From the NCBI GenBank assembly GCA_047632755.1, contig JBLIDT010000002.1:124001-188000 (forward strand): a stretch of 64,000 nt of DNA, read 5' to 3'. Positions within the stretch are counted from its first letter, which is position 1. The number at the start of each line of letters is the position of its first letter. Under the pieces are notes generated by a model. That model was given only the letters and a program-made list of their open reading frames with translations. It did not search any database and was not told where the DNA came from. Shown piece after piece: positions 44,039 to 51,965 of the stretch. The position numbers and the translations under genes were made by a program. This stretch comes from JAKVAV01 sp047632755 (GTDB lineage Bacteria; Bacteroidota; Bacteroidia; Flavobacteriales_D; Cryomorphaceae).

Positions 44039-45002
44039 CCGCTTCAACCGCCTTTTCAATCGGCAATTCGTCGATGCAACGGCATTCTTTATACTTACAC
44101 TTCGTTCCTAGCTTAGAGCAAGGCCGCTTGTTCAAATGATCTGCTTCAATGCGCACATCAAGATTTTCATTTAAGTAAGGATACATCCCGAAATCGGCTA
44201 CAGTAGCTCCCCAGAAAGAAATGATGGGTTTTTTGAATGCACTAGCAATGTGCATCATTCCCGTGTCGGGAGTGATCACCAACTTCGAATCGCGAATAAG
44301 AGCCGCAGAACCGTTCAGGCTTAATTTTCCTGCGGCATTCCAAACGGTTTCGCCGCAAGCCGAGGCAATTTCGCTTCCGTCTTTTTCTTCGGACGGTCCA
44401 CCCAGTAAGACAATGGGATAGTTTAATTTTTGGCAGATTTCAATGTACTGGCTTACCCTCGGTTTCTTTCGCCAATGGGCGGCTCCAATGGCAACTGCGA
44501 CGTATCCATTTTTGTGTGTTTTGGGCAATTCCGTCGGGAGTGTTTCTTCCCCAGCAGGGAAGAAGTAGTCCAATCCTTTGCCATCATTTGCTATGCTGAA
44601 AGGAACCAATGTCTCCATATAGCGATCGACGATGTGCATCTTGGGCATCTTATTAATACCAAAATTTACTAGTAGCCACTTCTGCCAATTGTATTTCTTA
44701 AAACTAAAAGAAATCATCTTGAGAGCCCGCTTAACCCTCGACGAACGAAGGTTGAGGTGCAAGTCAATCACATAATCATAATGCTCTTCCTTGAGCTCCT
44801 CCATTACTTCATTGGTGCTCTTCTCAATTCCATAAACTTTTGCGATGTATGGGTTTGGCTCGAGAAGAGACGTAAAGCGATTCTTGGTAAGAAAGTGTAT
44901 CTCTGCTCCCTCGTGCATCTGTTGGAATAGATTTCGCACGACAGGAGTCGTTAATACAATGTCGCCTATGGAGCTAAATCGAATGATCAGGACTTTCGTC
45001 AA
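44007..45002 (-). CDS. Glycosyltransferase family 9 (heptosyltransferase-like)
   Basis: The 331-residue GT-B protein matches the WaaC/WaaF/RfaQ group: N-terminal IRFSSIGDIVLTTPVVR, the DYVIDLHLNLRSSR acceptor-domain segment and the ADP-sugar-binding region LVITPDTGMMHIASAFKKPIISFWG. It probably adds a heptose or related sugar to the LPS inner core. A Cys-rich C-terminal segment (CSKLGTKCKYKECRCID) is typical of this subgroup. The start is TTG at 45002, 17 nt after a -7 element. It is divergent from tatD. Confidence 0.9.
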   Translation of the reverse strand: MTKVLIIRFSSIGDIVLTTPVVRNLFQQMHEGAEIHFLTKNRFTSLLEPNPYIAKVYGIEKSTNEVMEELKEEHYDYVIDLHLNLRSSRVKRALKMISFSFKKYNWQKWLLVNFGINKMPKMHIVDRYMETLVPFSIANDGKGLDYFFPAGEETLPTELPKTHKNGYVAVAIGAAHWRKKPRVSQYIEICQKLNYPIVLLGGPSEEKDGSEIASACGETVWNAAGKLSLNGSAALIRDSKLVITPDTGMMHIASAFKKPIISFWGATVADFGMYPYLNENLDVRIEADHLNKRPCSKLGTKCKYKECRCIDELPIEKAVEAANSQIELSTP

Positions 45003-45019
45003 AGAGTTTTGAATTTTTT

Positions 45020-45027
45020 CAAATGTA
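45020..45027 (-). promoter_or_regulatory. -7 promoter element of the GT9 gene
   Basis: TACATTTG on the minus strand, exact TAnnTTTG match, 17 nt before the TTG start at 45002. Confidence 0.62.
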
Positions 45028-45063
45028 ACCGATTTACGTCATTTGTAATCAATACCTGAAAGC

Positions 45064-45843
45064 GTGAAAATCATAGACACCCATTCGCACATGTACCTCG
45101 AACAATTCGATGAGGATCGTGCAGCGTGCATGGAACGAGCCATAGAAGAGAATGTGCTGCTCACTTTACTGCCCAACATAGACGCCAGTAGCATTGACTC
45201 TATGAAAAGTATCATGAAAGATTATCCCACTCAATGTCTAGGAATGATGGGCCTTCATCCATGCTCGGTAAAAGAAGGCTTTCGAGAGGAGCTTTCGTTG
45301 ATTAAGAAGGAATTGGATACGGGAAAATACATTGCCGTTGGTGAAATTGGCATTGATCTCTACTGGGATAAATCAACTTTAGACATTCAAGTCGAAGCTT
45401 TCAAAGAGCAGATAGAATGGGCCAAAGAAGCAAAGCTGCCAATCGTCATTCACGCTAGAGATTCATTTGATGAGATCTTTGAAGTGCTGGACGAAGTTCA
45501 CGATGAGCAGCTGACGGGAGTATTCCATTGCTTCACGGGTGCAGCAGCTCAAGCCGAAAAAGCTTTGGGCTATTCGGGGTTTTATCTGGGTATTGGTGGA
45601 GTCGCTACCTTTAAAAATAGCGGTTTGGATGCCGTTCTAGCCGAGATTGGTTTGGAAAAATTGATGCTAGAAACAGATGCGCCTTACCTTACTCCTCATC
45701 CCTACAGAGGAAAACGAAACGAAACTGCCTACACTAGATTGGTAGCTGACAAACTAGCCTTGATCTTCAATAAATCCATTGAAGAAATAGCTCTAATGAC
45801 CACCAATAATGCTGAAGACCTATTCCAACTCCGTGAGTTCTAA
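45064..45843 (+). CDS. TatD family metal-dependent hydrolase
   Basis: A 259-residue TIM-barrel deoxyribonuclease of the TatD/YcfH group. Metal-binding residues are recognisable in DTHSHMY (residues 5-11), the glutamate of VGEIGIDLYWD, the His of IVIHARDSFD, HCFTGAAAQ, and the Asp of LETDAPYLTPHPYRG. Family members are 3'-5' exonucleases acting on DNA or tRNA ends. It starts with GTG at 45064. The asparaginase gene starts within its last codons, so the pair is an operon. Confidence 0.93.
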   Translation: MKIIDTHSHMYLEQFDEDRAACMERAIEENVLLTLLPNIDASSIDSMKSIMKDYPTQCLGMMGLHPCSVKEGFREELSLIKKELDTGKYIAVGEIGIDLYWDKSTLDIQVEAFKEQIEWAKEAKLPIVIHARDSFDEIFEVLDEVHDEQLTGVFHCFTGAAAQAEKALGYSGFYLGIGGVATFKNSGLDAVLAEIGLEKLMLETDAPYLTPHPYRGKRNETAYTRLVADKLALIFNKSIEEIALMTTNNAEDLFQLREF

Positions 45844-46882
45844 GAGAAATATATTGCTCATCTACACCGGCGGCACCATCGGTATGGTTCAAGATTACCA
45901 TACGAATCAGCTGATTCCCTTTGACTTTAGTGACTTCGAAAAGCAGATTCCAGAAATAAGGAATCTCTCAGCCACCATTCAAGCGGTGTCATTTGATGAA
46001 GCACTTGACAGCAGCAATATGGGATTAGAGCACTGGCAAAAGCTGGCTCATCTGGTCTACGACAATTACGACCAATACGATGGTTTTGTGATTTTGCACG
46101 GAAGTGATACCATGGCCTACACAGCATCTGCTCTGAGCTTTATGTTTGTCAACTTATCAAAACCCGTCATCCTCACTGGGTCTCAATTGCCCATAGGTAT
46201 GGTGCGAACAGATGGGAAAGAAAACCTAATTACGGCAATCGAAATCGCCAGCGATTACCGAAAGGATATGCCGATGGTTCCCGAAGTTGCTGTATATTTT
46301 GAGTACCATCTTTATCGGGGAAACCGAACGTACAAATTCAATGCTGAGCATTTCGAGGCCTTCCAGTCACCAAACTATCCAGTTTTGGCTGAAGCTGGAG
46401 TGACTATAAAATACAATGATCGTTTTATTAATAAGCCTTCAAAACTTCCTTTTCGAATAGAAACAGATCTTGACAATCGAGTGGCTGTTTTCACCCTGTT
46501 TCCAGGAATATCACAGCACATTGTGGAAGCCGCCCTGAACATTCAAGACAACCTTGTTTTGGTGGTGAGAACTTATGGAAGTGGCAATGCCATGACCTAT
46601 CCGTGGTTTTTAGAAGCACTCCAAAAGGCATCCGATCGTGGATTGATATTGATCAACGCGACACAATGCCGTGGAGGAGGTGTGACTCAAGGGAAATACG
46701 AAACAAGCGGAGAGTTGGAAAGAATAGGGCTCATCAGCGCAGGCGATATGCAAATGGAAGCAGTGATTGCCAAATCCATGTATCTGCTCGGACAAGGTCT
46801 TTCAAATGCAGAATTCCGACTTTACTTCGAGCAAGATTTAAGGGGAGAACGAACCGCTTACGAACTCAATTCAACCGATTAA
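45809..46882 (+). CDS. ansA: Type I L-asparaginase
   Basis: A 357-residue cytoplasmic asparaginase that hydrolyses Asn to Asp and ammonia. The two threonine motifs are present: YTGGTIGMV near the N-terminus and HGSDTMAYTASALSFM around residue 100. The absence of a signal peptide fits type I. The ATG at 45809 overlaps tatD by 35 nt; GTG at 45833 gives an N-terminus (SSKRNILLIYTGGTIG) closer to the usual family start and is a good alternative. No terminator is seen before the tRNA gene. Confidence 0.93.
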   Translation: MLKTYSNSVSSKRNILLIYTGGTIGMVQDYHTNQLIPFDFSDFEKQIPEIRNLSATIQAVSFDEALDSSNMGLEHWQKLAHLVYDNYDQYDGFVILHGSDTMAYTASALSFMFVNLSKPVILTGSQLPIGMVRTDGKENLITAIEIASDYRKDMPMVPEVAVYFEYHLYRGNRTYKFNAEHFEAFQSPNYPVLAEAGVTIKYNDRFINKPSKLPFRIETDLDNRVAVFTLFPGISQHIVEAALNIQDNLVLVVRTYGSGNAMTYPWFLEALQKASDRGLILINATQCRGGGVTQGKYETSGELERIGLISAGDMQMEAVIAKSMYLLGQGLSNAEFRLYFEQDLRGERTAYELNSTD

Positions 46883-46977
46883 CAATTTGTTAAAGTCGAG
46901 TTTTAGTGTCGAAGGCAATTTTTTGTACTTTGGCCGCCTCAAAGAGCCTAAAAATTCAAGGTATTTTGAGCGAAACA

Positions 46978-47064
46978 GGAGAGGTGGCCGAGCGGCTTAA
47001 GGCGCACGCTTGGAAAGCGTGTATCCTCGTGAGGGGATCGGGGGTTCGAATCCCTTCCTCTCCG
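46978..47064 (+). tRNA. tRNA-Ser (anticodon GGA)
   Basis: An 87-nt cloverleaf with a 7-bp acceptor stem GGAGAGG/CCTCTCC, D-arm around GGCCGAGCGGCTTAAGGC, and anticodon stem ACGC/GCGT with the loop TTGGAAA (anticodon GGA at 47012-47014). It has a long variable arm (TCCTCGTGAGGGGA), as expected for a class II tRNA, and the TTCGAAT T-loop. The discriminator base is G at 47064. It reads UCC/UCU serine codons. Confidence 0.96.
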
Positions 47065-47150
47065 CAATGATTTAAGAGATTTTTAGTTTTATTTGTACCA
47101 CAGATTACACGTTCGATTTAATATTAAGTAAAAACCAACTTTTGGAAACC

Positions 47151-48014
47151 ATGAAAAAATTACTGACCGCACTTACATTAAGTGTTTTATTCAGTTTCGG
47201 CATTGCCAACATAAGCTACGCCCAAGACGGTGCAGAAGAAGAAACTACCCAAATGGAATCGATGGAAGCTGACACAGCTGCCGAAGAGGAAACAATGGAA
47301 GAGGCAGTGCCCGTTGTGGATGAAACAATGGAAGAAGAATCAATGGAGGAGGAAACTGCTGCTGTTGAAACCGAACAAACATTTCACCAAAGGATAAAAG
47401 ACACATTTATCGATGGTGGACCTTTCTTTATGTCTTTCGTATTGATCTGTTTGATCCTTGGTTTGGCTTTGTGCATTGAGCGTATCATATACCTCAACAT
47501 GGCTTCTACCAATAAGGTGAAATTATTGAAAGACGTTGAAGATGCATTGGCTTCAGGTGGAGTTGAAGCTGCAAAAGACGTTTGTCGAAATACACGCGGA
47601 CCGATTGCTTCCATTTTCTACCAAGGGCTAGAGCGCTACGACGAAGGAATCGACATGGTTGAAAAATCAGTTGTCTCTTACGGAGGAGTGCAAATGGGTC
47701 TTTTGGAAAAAGGTCTTTCTTGGATCTCACTCTTTATCGCTCTTGCGCCAATGCTTGGTTTCATGGGAACGGTAATTGGTATGATCGACGCATTCGAAGC
47801 AATCGCTCGTGAGAATAATATCTCTCCAGGTGTAGTTGCAACGGGTATTAAAGTAGCCTTGATTACAACGGTTTCGGGACTTATTGTAGCTATCATCCTT
47901 CAGATCTTTTATAATTATATCGTTTCTAAAGTAGACGGAATTGTAAATGACATGGAAGACGCTTCTATCTCTTTGGTTGATATGCTACTTCGTCACAGAA
48001 CTACAAAAGCTTAG
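47151..48014 (+). CDS. exbB: ExbB/TolQ/MotA proton-channel family protein with acidic N-terminal extension
   Basis: A 287-residue inner-membrane protein that with ExbD converts proton motive force to movement of TonB or a similar periplasmic arm. It begins with a signal peptide (MKKLLTALTLSVLFSFGIANISYAQ). A Glu/Thr/Met-rich segment of about 45 residues follows, including short repeats such as ETMEE, then the three-helix ExbB core (FFMSFVLICLILGLALCIERIIYL; LSWISLFIALAPMLGFMGTVIGMIDAFEAI; GIKVALITTVSGLIVAIILQIFYNYI). The ATG at 47151 is preferred over the TTG at 47142. It is the first gene of a four-gene operon. Confidence 0.92.
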   Translation: MKKLLTALTLSVLFSFGIANISYAQDGAEEETTQMESMEADTAAEEETMEEAVPVVDETMEEESMEEETAAVETEQTFHQRIKDTFIDGGPFFMSFVLICLILGLALCIERIIYLNMASTNKVKLLKDVEDALASGGVEAAKDVCRNTRGPIASIFYQGLERYDEGIDMVEKSVVSYGGVQMGLLEKGLSWISLFIALAPMLGFMGTVIGMIDAFEAIARENNISPGVVATGIKVALITTVSGLIVAIILQIFYNYIVSKVDGIVNDMEDASISLVDMLLRHRTTKA

Positions 48015-48019
48015 TAACT

Positions 48020-48433
48020 ATGGATATGAAGAAACTAGCTACAGGCCTTACTGGACTGTCATTCCTCATCATCGCTATAGGACTGATTCTTACAATCCGA
48101 ATAGCCACGGGATCCGAGGCTTCCATTAGTCCATCGCTATACCTCGTTTATGTTTGCATGATATTGGCAGGTGGAGCGGCCATCATCTTTGGTCTTGTGC
48201 AGCTTTTGACGAATCTGAAAAGAAACATGTCACTTCTCATAGGTATCATCGGATTTCTTGTTTTGGCATTTATTTGCTATAGCATTGCATCTGACGACGT
48301 ATCCAATTACGCCGAAGATATTACTGCAGGAGCTTCTCAAGTAAGTGGAGCTGGCCTCATGTTGATGTACGTTCTTGTTGTGGGAGCGGTAGCATTGGCA
48401 GTAGTTGGAGAAGTAGTACGTATATTTAAATAA
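48020..48433 (+). CDS. Small four-helix membrane protein in the ExbB/ExbD operon
   Basis: A 137-residue protein with four predicted transmembrane helices (about 7-27, 38-60, 70-88, 110-132) and little extramembrane sequence. It starts 5 nt after exbB and ends 11 nt before exbD, so it is an operon member. I recognise no named family; similar small membrane proteins accompany ExbB-ExbD-ExbD sets in Bacteroidota. It may be an accessory subunit of the channel, which is inference from position only. Confidence 0.78.
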   Translation: MDMKKLATGLTGLSFLIIAIGLILTIRIATGSEASISPSLYLVYVCMILAGGAAIIFGLVQLLTNLKRNMSLLIGIIGFLVLAFICYSIASDDVSNYAEDITAGASQVSGAGLMLMYVLVVGAVALAVVGEVVRIFK

Positions 48434-48444
48434 ACCCTGAAGAC

Positions 48445-49155
48445 ATGGCCAGAAGACCTTTGCAAGAAATCAATGCCGGCTCTATGGCTGATATTGCCTT
48501 CTTGCTACTCATCTTCTTCCTGGTGACTACCACCATGGATCAAGACATCGGAATTTTAAGGCAATTGCCTCCGCCTGTACCTGAAGATCTCATTACGCCT
48601 CCTGTAAAGAAGCGTAACGTTTATGAGGTTTTGGTGAACAGCAGAAATCAACTCTTGGTGGAAAATGAGCGAATGGATATTCGCGATTTGAAAGAGGGAG
48701 CTAAAATGTTCTACACCAATCCCAATAAGGATCCAGATTTGCCGATTTTGACTCGACAAACCAAAGGTAATTTGCAGGAGAGTATTAACTTGCTTCAGCA
48801 GGCTATTGCTCAAGACCCTTCAAACAAGCAGCTTAAAAGTGATCTCAAAAAGTGGCAAGGAAAGATGTCTGCCGTAGAGCTAATTGGCGAATACGACGAA
48901 CTTCCTACTTCTGCCTTGATTTCACTGCAAAATGACCGAGGGACAAAGTATGCGATGTATATCAGCGTTCAAAACGAGTTGAGCGCCGCTATCAACGAGT
49001 TGAGAAACGATTTATCTGAAGACAAATTTGGTGTGGCTTACAGTGAATTGAACCCTGCTGTGTCAGATGACAAACCAAAGATTTTAGCAATCAGAGCTGT
49101 TTACCCTCAAAGAATCTCAGAAGCTGAACCGAAGGATATTTCTGGAGGAAGTTAA
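48445..49155 (+). CDS. exbD: ExbD/TolR family protein, long form
   Basis: The 236-residue protein has one N-terminal transmembrane helix (SMADIAFLLLIFFLVTTTM) containing the conserved proton-carrying Asp of ExbD, preceded by the short positively charged cytoplasmic end. A periplasmic domain follows that is longer than usual, with an inserted helical segment (about 110-150, LQESINLLQQAIAQDPSNKQLKSDLKKW). It is followed after 11 nt by a second, shorter ExbD. Confidence 0.92.
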   Translation: MARRPLQEINAGSMADIAFLLLIFFLVTTTMDQDIGILRQLPPPVPEDLITPPVKKRNVYEVLVNSRNQLLVENERMDIRDLKEGAKMFYTNPNKDPDLPILTRQTKGNLQESINLLQQAIAQDPSNKQLKSDLKKWQGKMSAVELIGEYDELPTSALISLQNDRGTKYAMYISVQNELSAAINELRNDLSEDKFGVAYSELNPAVSDDKPKILAIRAVYPQRISEAEPKDISGGS

Positions 49156-49166
49156 AACAGGAAATT

Positions 49167-49637
49167 ATGAGCAAATTCACACGAAAAGGTAAAAAAGGAA
49201 CACCCGCTGTTTCAACGGCATCTCTTCCTGACATAATCTTCATGCTCCTGTTCTTCTTTATGGTAGTAACGGTGATGAGAGAAGACGACCCGAAGGTTAT
49301 AGTTATCAAACCCAATGCTACGGAGACGGAGAAGCTGGAGAAAAAATCATTGGTTGACTACATCAATGTCGGAACTCCCAGTGACACGCGTTTTGGAACA
49401 GAGCCAAAAATTCAGTTAGATGACTCTTTTGCTGAGGTTGCGGATATTCAGTTTTGGATCAAAGAAAACCGCGATAAAAGAGACGAAGCTGAAAAGCCTC
49501 TTATTACCACTTCACTAAAAGTAGATAGTGATGTGAAAATGGGAGTGGTAACTGACATCAAGCAAGAACTGCGAGAGTCACAGGCTTTGAAGATTAACTA
49601 TTCTGTTAATAAAGGATCGGCCTTAGACAACAACTAA
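49167..49637 (+). CDS. exbD: ExbD/TolR family protein, short form
   Basis: This 156-residue ExbD has a basic N-terminus (FTRKGKKGTP) and one transmembrane helix with the conserved Asp (SLPDIIFMLLFFFMVVTVM), then a compact periplasmic domain. Two different ExbD subunits in one operon suggest a heteromeric channel arm, as in many Bacteroidota TonB systems. It ends with a strong terminator 23 nt after the stop. Confidence 0.92.
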   Translation: MSKFTRKGKKGTPAVSTASLPDIIFMLLFFFMVVTVMREDDPKVIVIKPNATETEKLEKKSLVDYINVGTPSDTRFGTEPKIQLDDSFAEVADIQFWIKENRDKRDEAEKPLITTSLKVDSDVKMGVVTDIKQELRESQALKINYSVNKGSALDNN

Positions 49638-49660
49638 GAATAATCGAACAAAATATGAAG

Positions 49661-49690
49661 TCCATCGACCTTAGGTTGATGGATTTTTTT
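49661..49690 (+). terminator. Rho-independent terminator of the exbB-exbD operon
   Basis: A 10-bp stem, TCCATCGACC/GGTTGATGGA with one G-U pair, a 3-nt loop, followed by seven T. Confidence 0.92.
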
Positions 49691-49858
49691 GTTTGTACGC
49701 CGCAGCAATCATAGCTTCATTTCTAAGATCTTGGAAAGGGGAAGTAATACAAGAATCTCACTACTACGTTATGAGGTGTCAATCGCCGATTTAGAGAAAG
49801 GGTTTTGTCTAGTCCTTGCGGGAAAAAAAAGTAAGCCAGAAATTACTGGTGCAATAGA

Positions 49859-50839
49859 TTACCCTTGATCGTCCAATTGACTTTTCTCAAGTCCTTTTTG
49901 CAGCTGCTCAGCTTGTCGATTGTTCTTCCAGCCTTTTGAATACTTCGTAATGTAGAAGATCAATCCGCCTACAGCAATGGCTGAAATACCTACCAAAAGC
50001 CAATCGCTAAAGTCGGGATCGAAGGAATCCAAATCTTCGGAAATACTTCCACGGGCCATCATAAAGAGCAGAATGAGGGCCAAGGCATTGTTCACAAAAT
50101 GAGCAATAATGGGAGCCCATATAGATTTGGACCAGACGAATAGGTAACCTAAAAGAGCTCCGAGCAAAAATCGAGGTATGAAGCCATAAAACTGAAAGTG
50201 CATGGCACTGAACAAAAAAGCAGAGAGCCAAACCGCAACATGCACATTGCCCGTCCACTTTCTAAAAATAGGGACCATTAACCCTCTAAAGATCATTTCT
50301 TCACCTAGGGCGGGCAAGAGGGCCATGACAATTATATTGACCATCAGTGATGACACACTACCAGTACCAGCGATTGCCGCGGTCAATTTTTGAGCGGTCT
50401 CTTCCATTCCTGCAAAAACCTCTTCTAGACTCGATAAGGACTCTGGAAGAGCCAGTCCCTCATTGAACCAAGCCATAACGTTGATCAGCGGAAGTGCCGC
50501 GATGATGACCAATGCAGAAGCGATCGCAATGCGGGGCATAATGAATCGGAATCCAAGGTATTTTTTCCAAGCAACAGAGCTCAAACGGGCAAAAACGATG
50601 GCTGGAACCACAAATAAACCGAGATGCTGAAAGAAAAGTAAGACTCGATTCATCTGTACGACGTTCTCATTTTCGTAGTCAGAAAGCGCACTTGTATTCT
50701 CGAAGAGATTCACTCCCCATAGGGCATTCAAGAGTCCTTGACCCATGAGCATAGAGACGCCAACACAGAAAAAAGCAATGAGAAAAAGTACGATCAGTTG
50801 AAGAAATGGGTCGGCGTTTGAAAAAGGCCTTGAACCCAT
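49859..50839 (-). CDS. CPBP family intramembrane metalloprotease
   Basis: A 326-residue polytopic protein with about eight helices and the CAAX-protease/bacteriocin-processing motifs: GEEMIFRG (E180, E181 and R of EExxxR), the F-x3-H motif in FLFSAMHFQFYG, and the later HFVNNALALIL His. Members cleave prenylated or small membrane peptides or act in self-immunity; the substrate is unknown. The C-terminus is a charged cytoplasmic tail. It is monocistronic and divergent from the dihydrouridine synthase gene. The 168-bp gap before the ExbD terminator holds nothing I can identify. Confidence 0.9.
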   Translation of the reverse strand: MGSRPFSNADPFLQLIVLFLIAFFCVGVSMLMGQGLLNALWGVNLFENTSALSDYENENVVQMNRVLLFFQHLGLFVVPAIVFARLSSVAWKKYLGFRFIMPRIAIASALVIIAALPLINVMAWFNEGLALPESLSSLEEVFAGMEETAQKLTAAIAGTGSVSSLMVNIIVMALLPALGEEMIFRGLMVPIFRKWTGNVHVAVWLSAFLFSAMHFQFYGFIPRFLLGALLGYLFVWSKSIWAPIIAHFVNNALALILLFMMARGSISEDLDSFDPDFSDWLLVGISAIAVGGLIFYITKYSKGWKNNRQAEQLQKGLEKSQLDDQG

Positions 50840-50853
50840 CGGTTTGGAATGTT

Positions 50854-50861
50854 TAATTTTG
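50854..50861 (+). promoter_or_regulatory. -7 promoter element of dusB
   Basis: TAATTTTG, exact TAnnTTTG match, 13 nt before the ATG at 50875. Confidence 0.6.
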
Positions 50862-50874
50862 CATCTTCTTTAAG

Positions 50875-51867
50875 ATGGCAAAGATAGCGAATATTGACTT
50901 GGGGGACTTCCCTCTTTTGCTTGCTCCGATGGAGGATGTAAGCGATCCACCCTTTCGGGCGTTGTGCAAGAAATTCGGTGCTGACTTGATGTACACGGAG
51001 TTTATCAGTTCGGAAGGACTCATTCGCGACGCGGCAAAAAGTGTTCAGAAACTGGACATCTACGAATACGAGCGGCCCATTGGAATCCAGATTTTCGGAA
51101 GTGATTTGGAGCCTATGATGGAGTCAGCTAGGATCGTAGAACAAACAAATCCCGACATTCTCGATATCAACTTCGGTTGTCCCGTAAAGAAAGTCGCTTG
51201 CAAAGGAGCTGGAGCTGGAATTCTTCAGGACATCCCGAAGATGGTGAGGCTCACAGAAGCTGTCGTAAAAGCTACAAACTTGCCCGTAACGGTGAAAACC
51301 CGACTTGGGTGGAGTGAGGATACCAAATTCATTGTTGATGTAGCGGAGCGGCTTCAAGACATCGGTATCCAAGCCATCAGCATCCACGGTCGAACACGCC
51401 AGCAAATGTACAAAGGTGAGGCCGATTGGTCATTGATCGCCGAGACTAAAAACAACCCTCGCTTGCACATTCCCGTTTTTGGTAACGGCGACATCAATAC
51501 TCCACAAAAAGCGCTGGAATACAAAAACCGCTATGGCGTTGACGGAGTAATGATCGGCAGAGCCAGCATCGGTTATCCGTGGATATTCAGAGAGATCAAG
51601 CACTTCATCAAAACAGGAGAAACCTTGGCTCCACCTCAAATGGATGAACGAGTAGAAGCTGCCCTAGCCCATTTCGAAATGGGACTTAAATGGAAAGGCG
51701 AAAAACTGGGAGTAGTGGAAATGCGTCGTCATTACGGAAACTACTTCCGCGGAATTCAAGACTTCAAGGAACACCGAATCAAACTCGTAACTGAAGACAA
51801 TCCAGCATGCGTGAGAGAACTTCTGCTGGAAGTGAAGGAGAAGTACGGAGATTTCGCGTTTGCTTAA
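50875..51867 (+). CDS. dusB: tRNA-dihydrouridine synthase
   Basis: This 330-residue flavoprotein reduces uridine to dihydrouridine in the D-loop of tRNA. The FMN-binding barrel begins with LLLAPMEDVSDPPFR. The catalytic Cys lies in NFGCPVKKVACKGAGAG, and the phosphate-binding end in VMIGRASIGYPWIF. The helical C-terminal domain is present. Which Dus subtype it is cannot be fixed with certainty; DusB is the usual Bacteroidota form. Confidence 0.93.
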   Translation: MAKIANIDLGDFPLLLAPMEDVSDPPFRALCKKFGADLMYTEFISSEGLIRDAAKSVQKLDIYEYERPIGIQIFGSDLEPMMESARIVEQTNPDILDINFGCPVKKVACKGAGAGILQDIPKMVRLTEAVVKATNLPVTVKTRLGWSEDTKFIVDVAERLQDIGIQAISIHGRTRQQMYKGEADWSLIAETKNNPRLHIPVFGNGDINTPQKALEYKNRYGVDGVMIGRASIGYPWIFREIKHFIKTGETLAPPQMDERVEAALAHFEMGLKWKGEKLGVVEMRRHYGNYFRGIQDFKEHRIKLVTEDNPACVRELLLEVKEKYGDFAFA

Positions 51868-51965
51868 AGTTCGCTGCGCTCACATTTTATCCGCGAATGG
51901 ACACGAATCGTTTTGAAGCCCTGTAAGGGCGACATTTCTAGCTACTATAGACCAGCTACTACCAA
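51868..51965. repeat. Intergenic segment with dispersed-repeat-like motifs
   Basis: A 98-bp gap between convergent genes that contains TTCGCTGCGCTCA (51870-51882), also found at 19656-19668, and a small hairpin GCCCT-gta-AGGGC (51918-51930) followed by GACAT. The segment around CGCGAATGGACACGAAT also looks repeat-like. These look like remains of dispersed non-coding repeats; no terminator is evident. Confidence 0.4.

Noticed and set aside
47101..47150. Attachment site or integrated element at the tRNA-Ser 3' end
   Set aside because: No integrase, no repeated tRNA 3' end and no foreign gene block follows; the next genes are a normal ExbB/ExbD operon.
49691..49858. Another copy of the inverted-repeat element before the CPBP gene
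   Set aside because: A short resemblance (AATCTCAC, GTCTAGTCC) exists, but the blocks and the termini do not line up with copies A-C.
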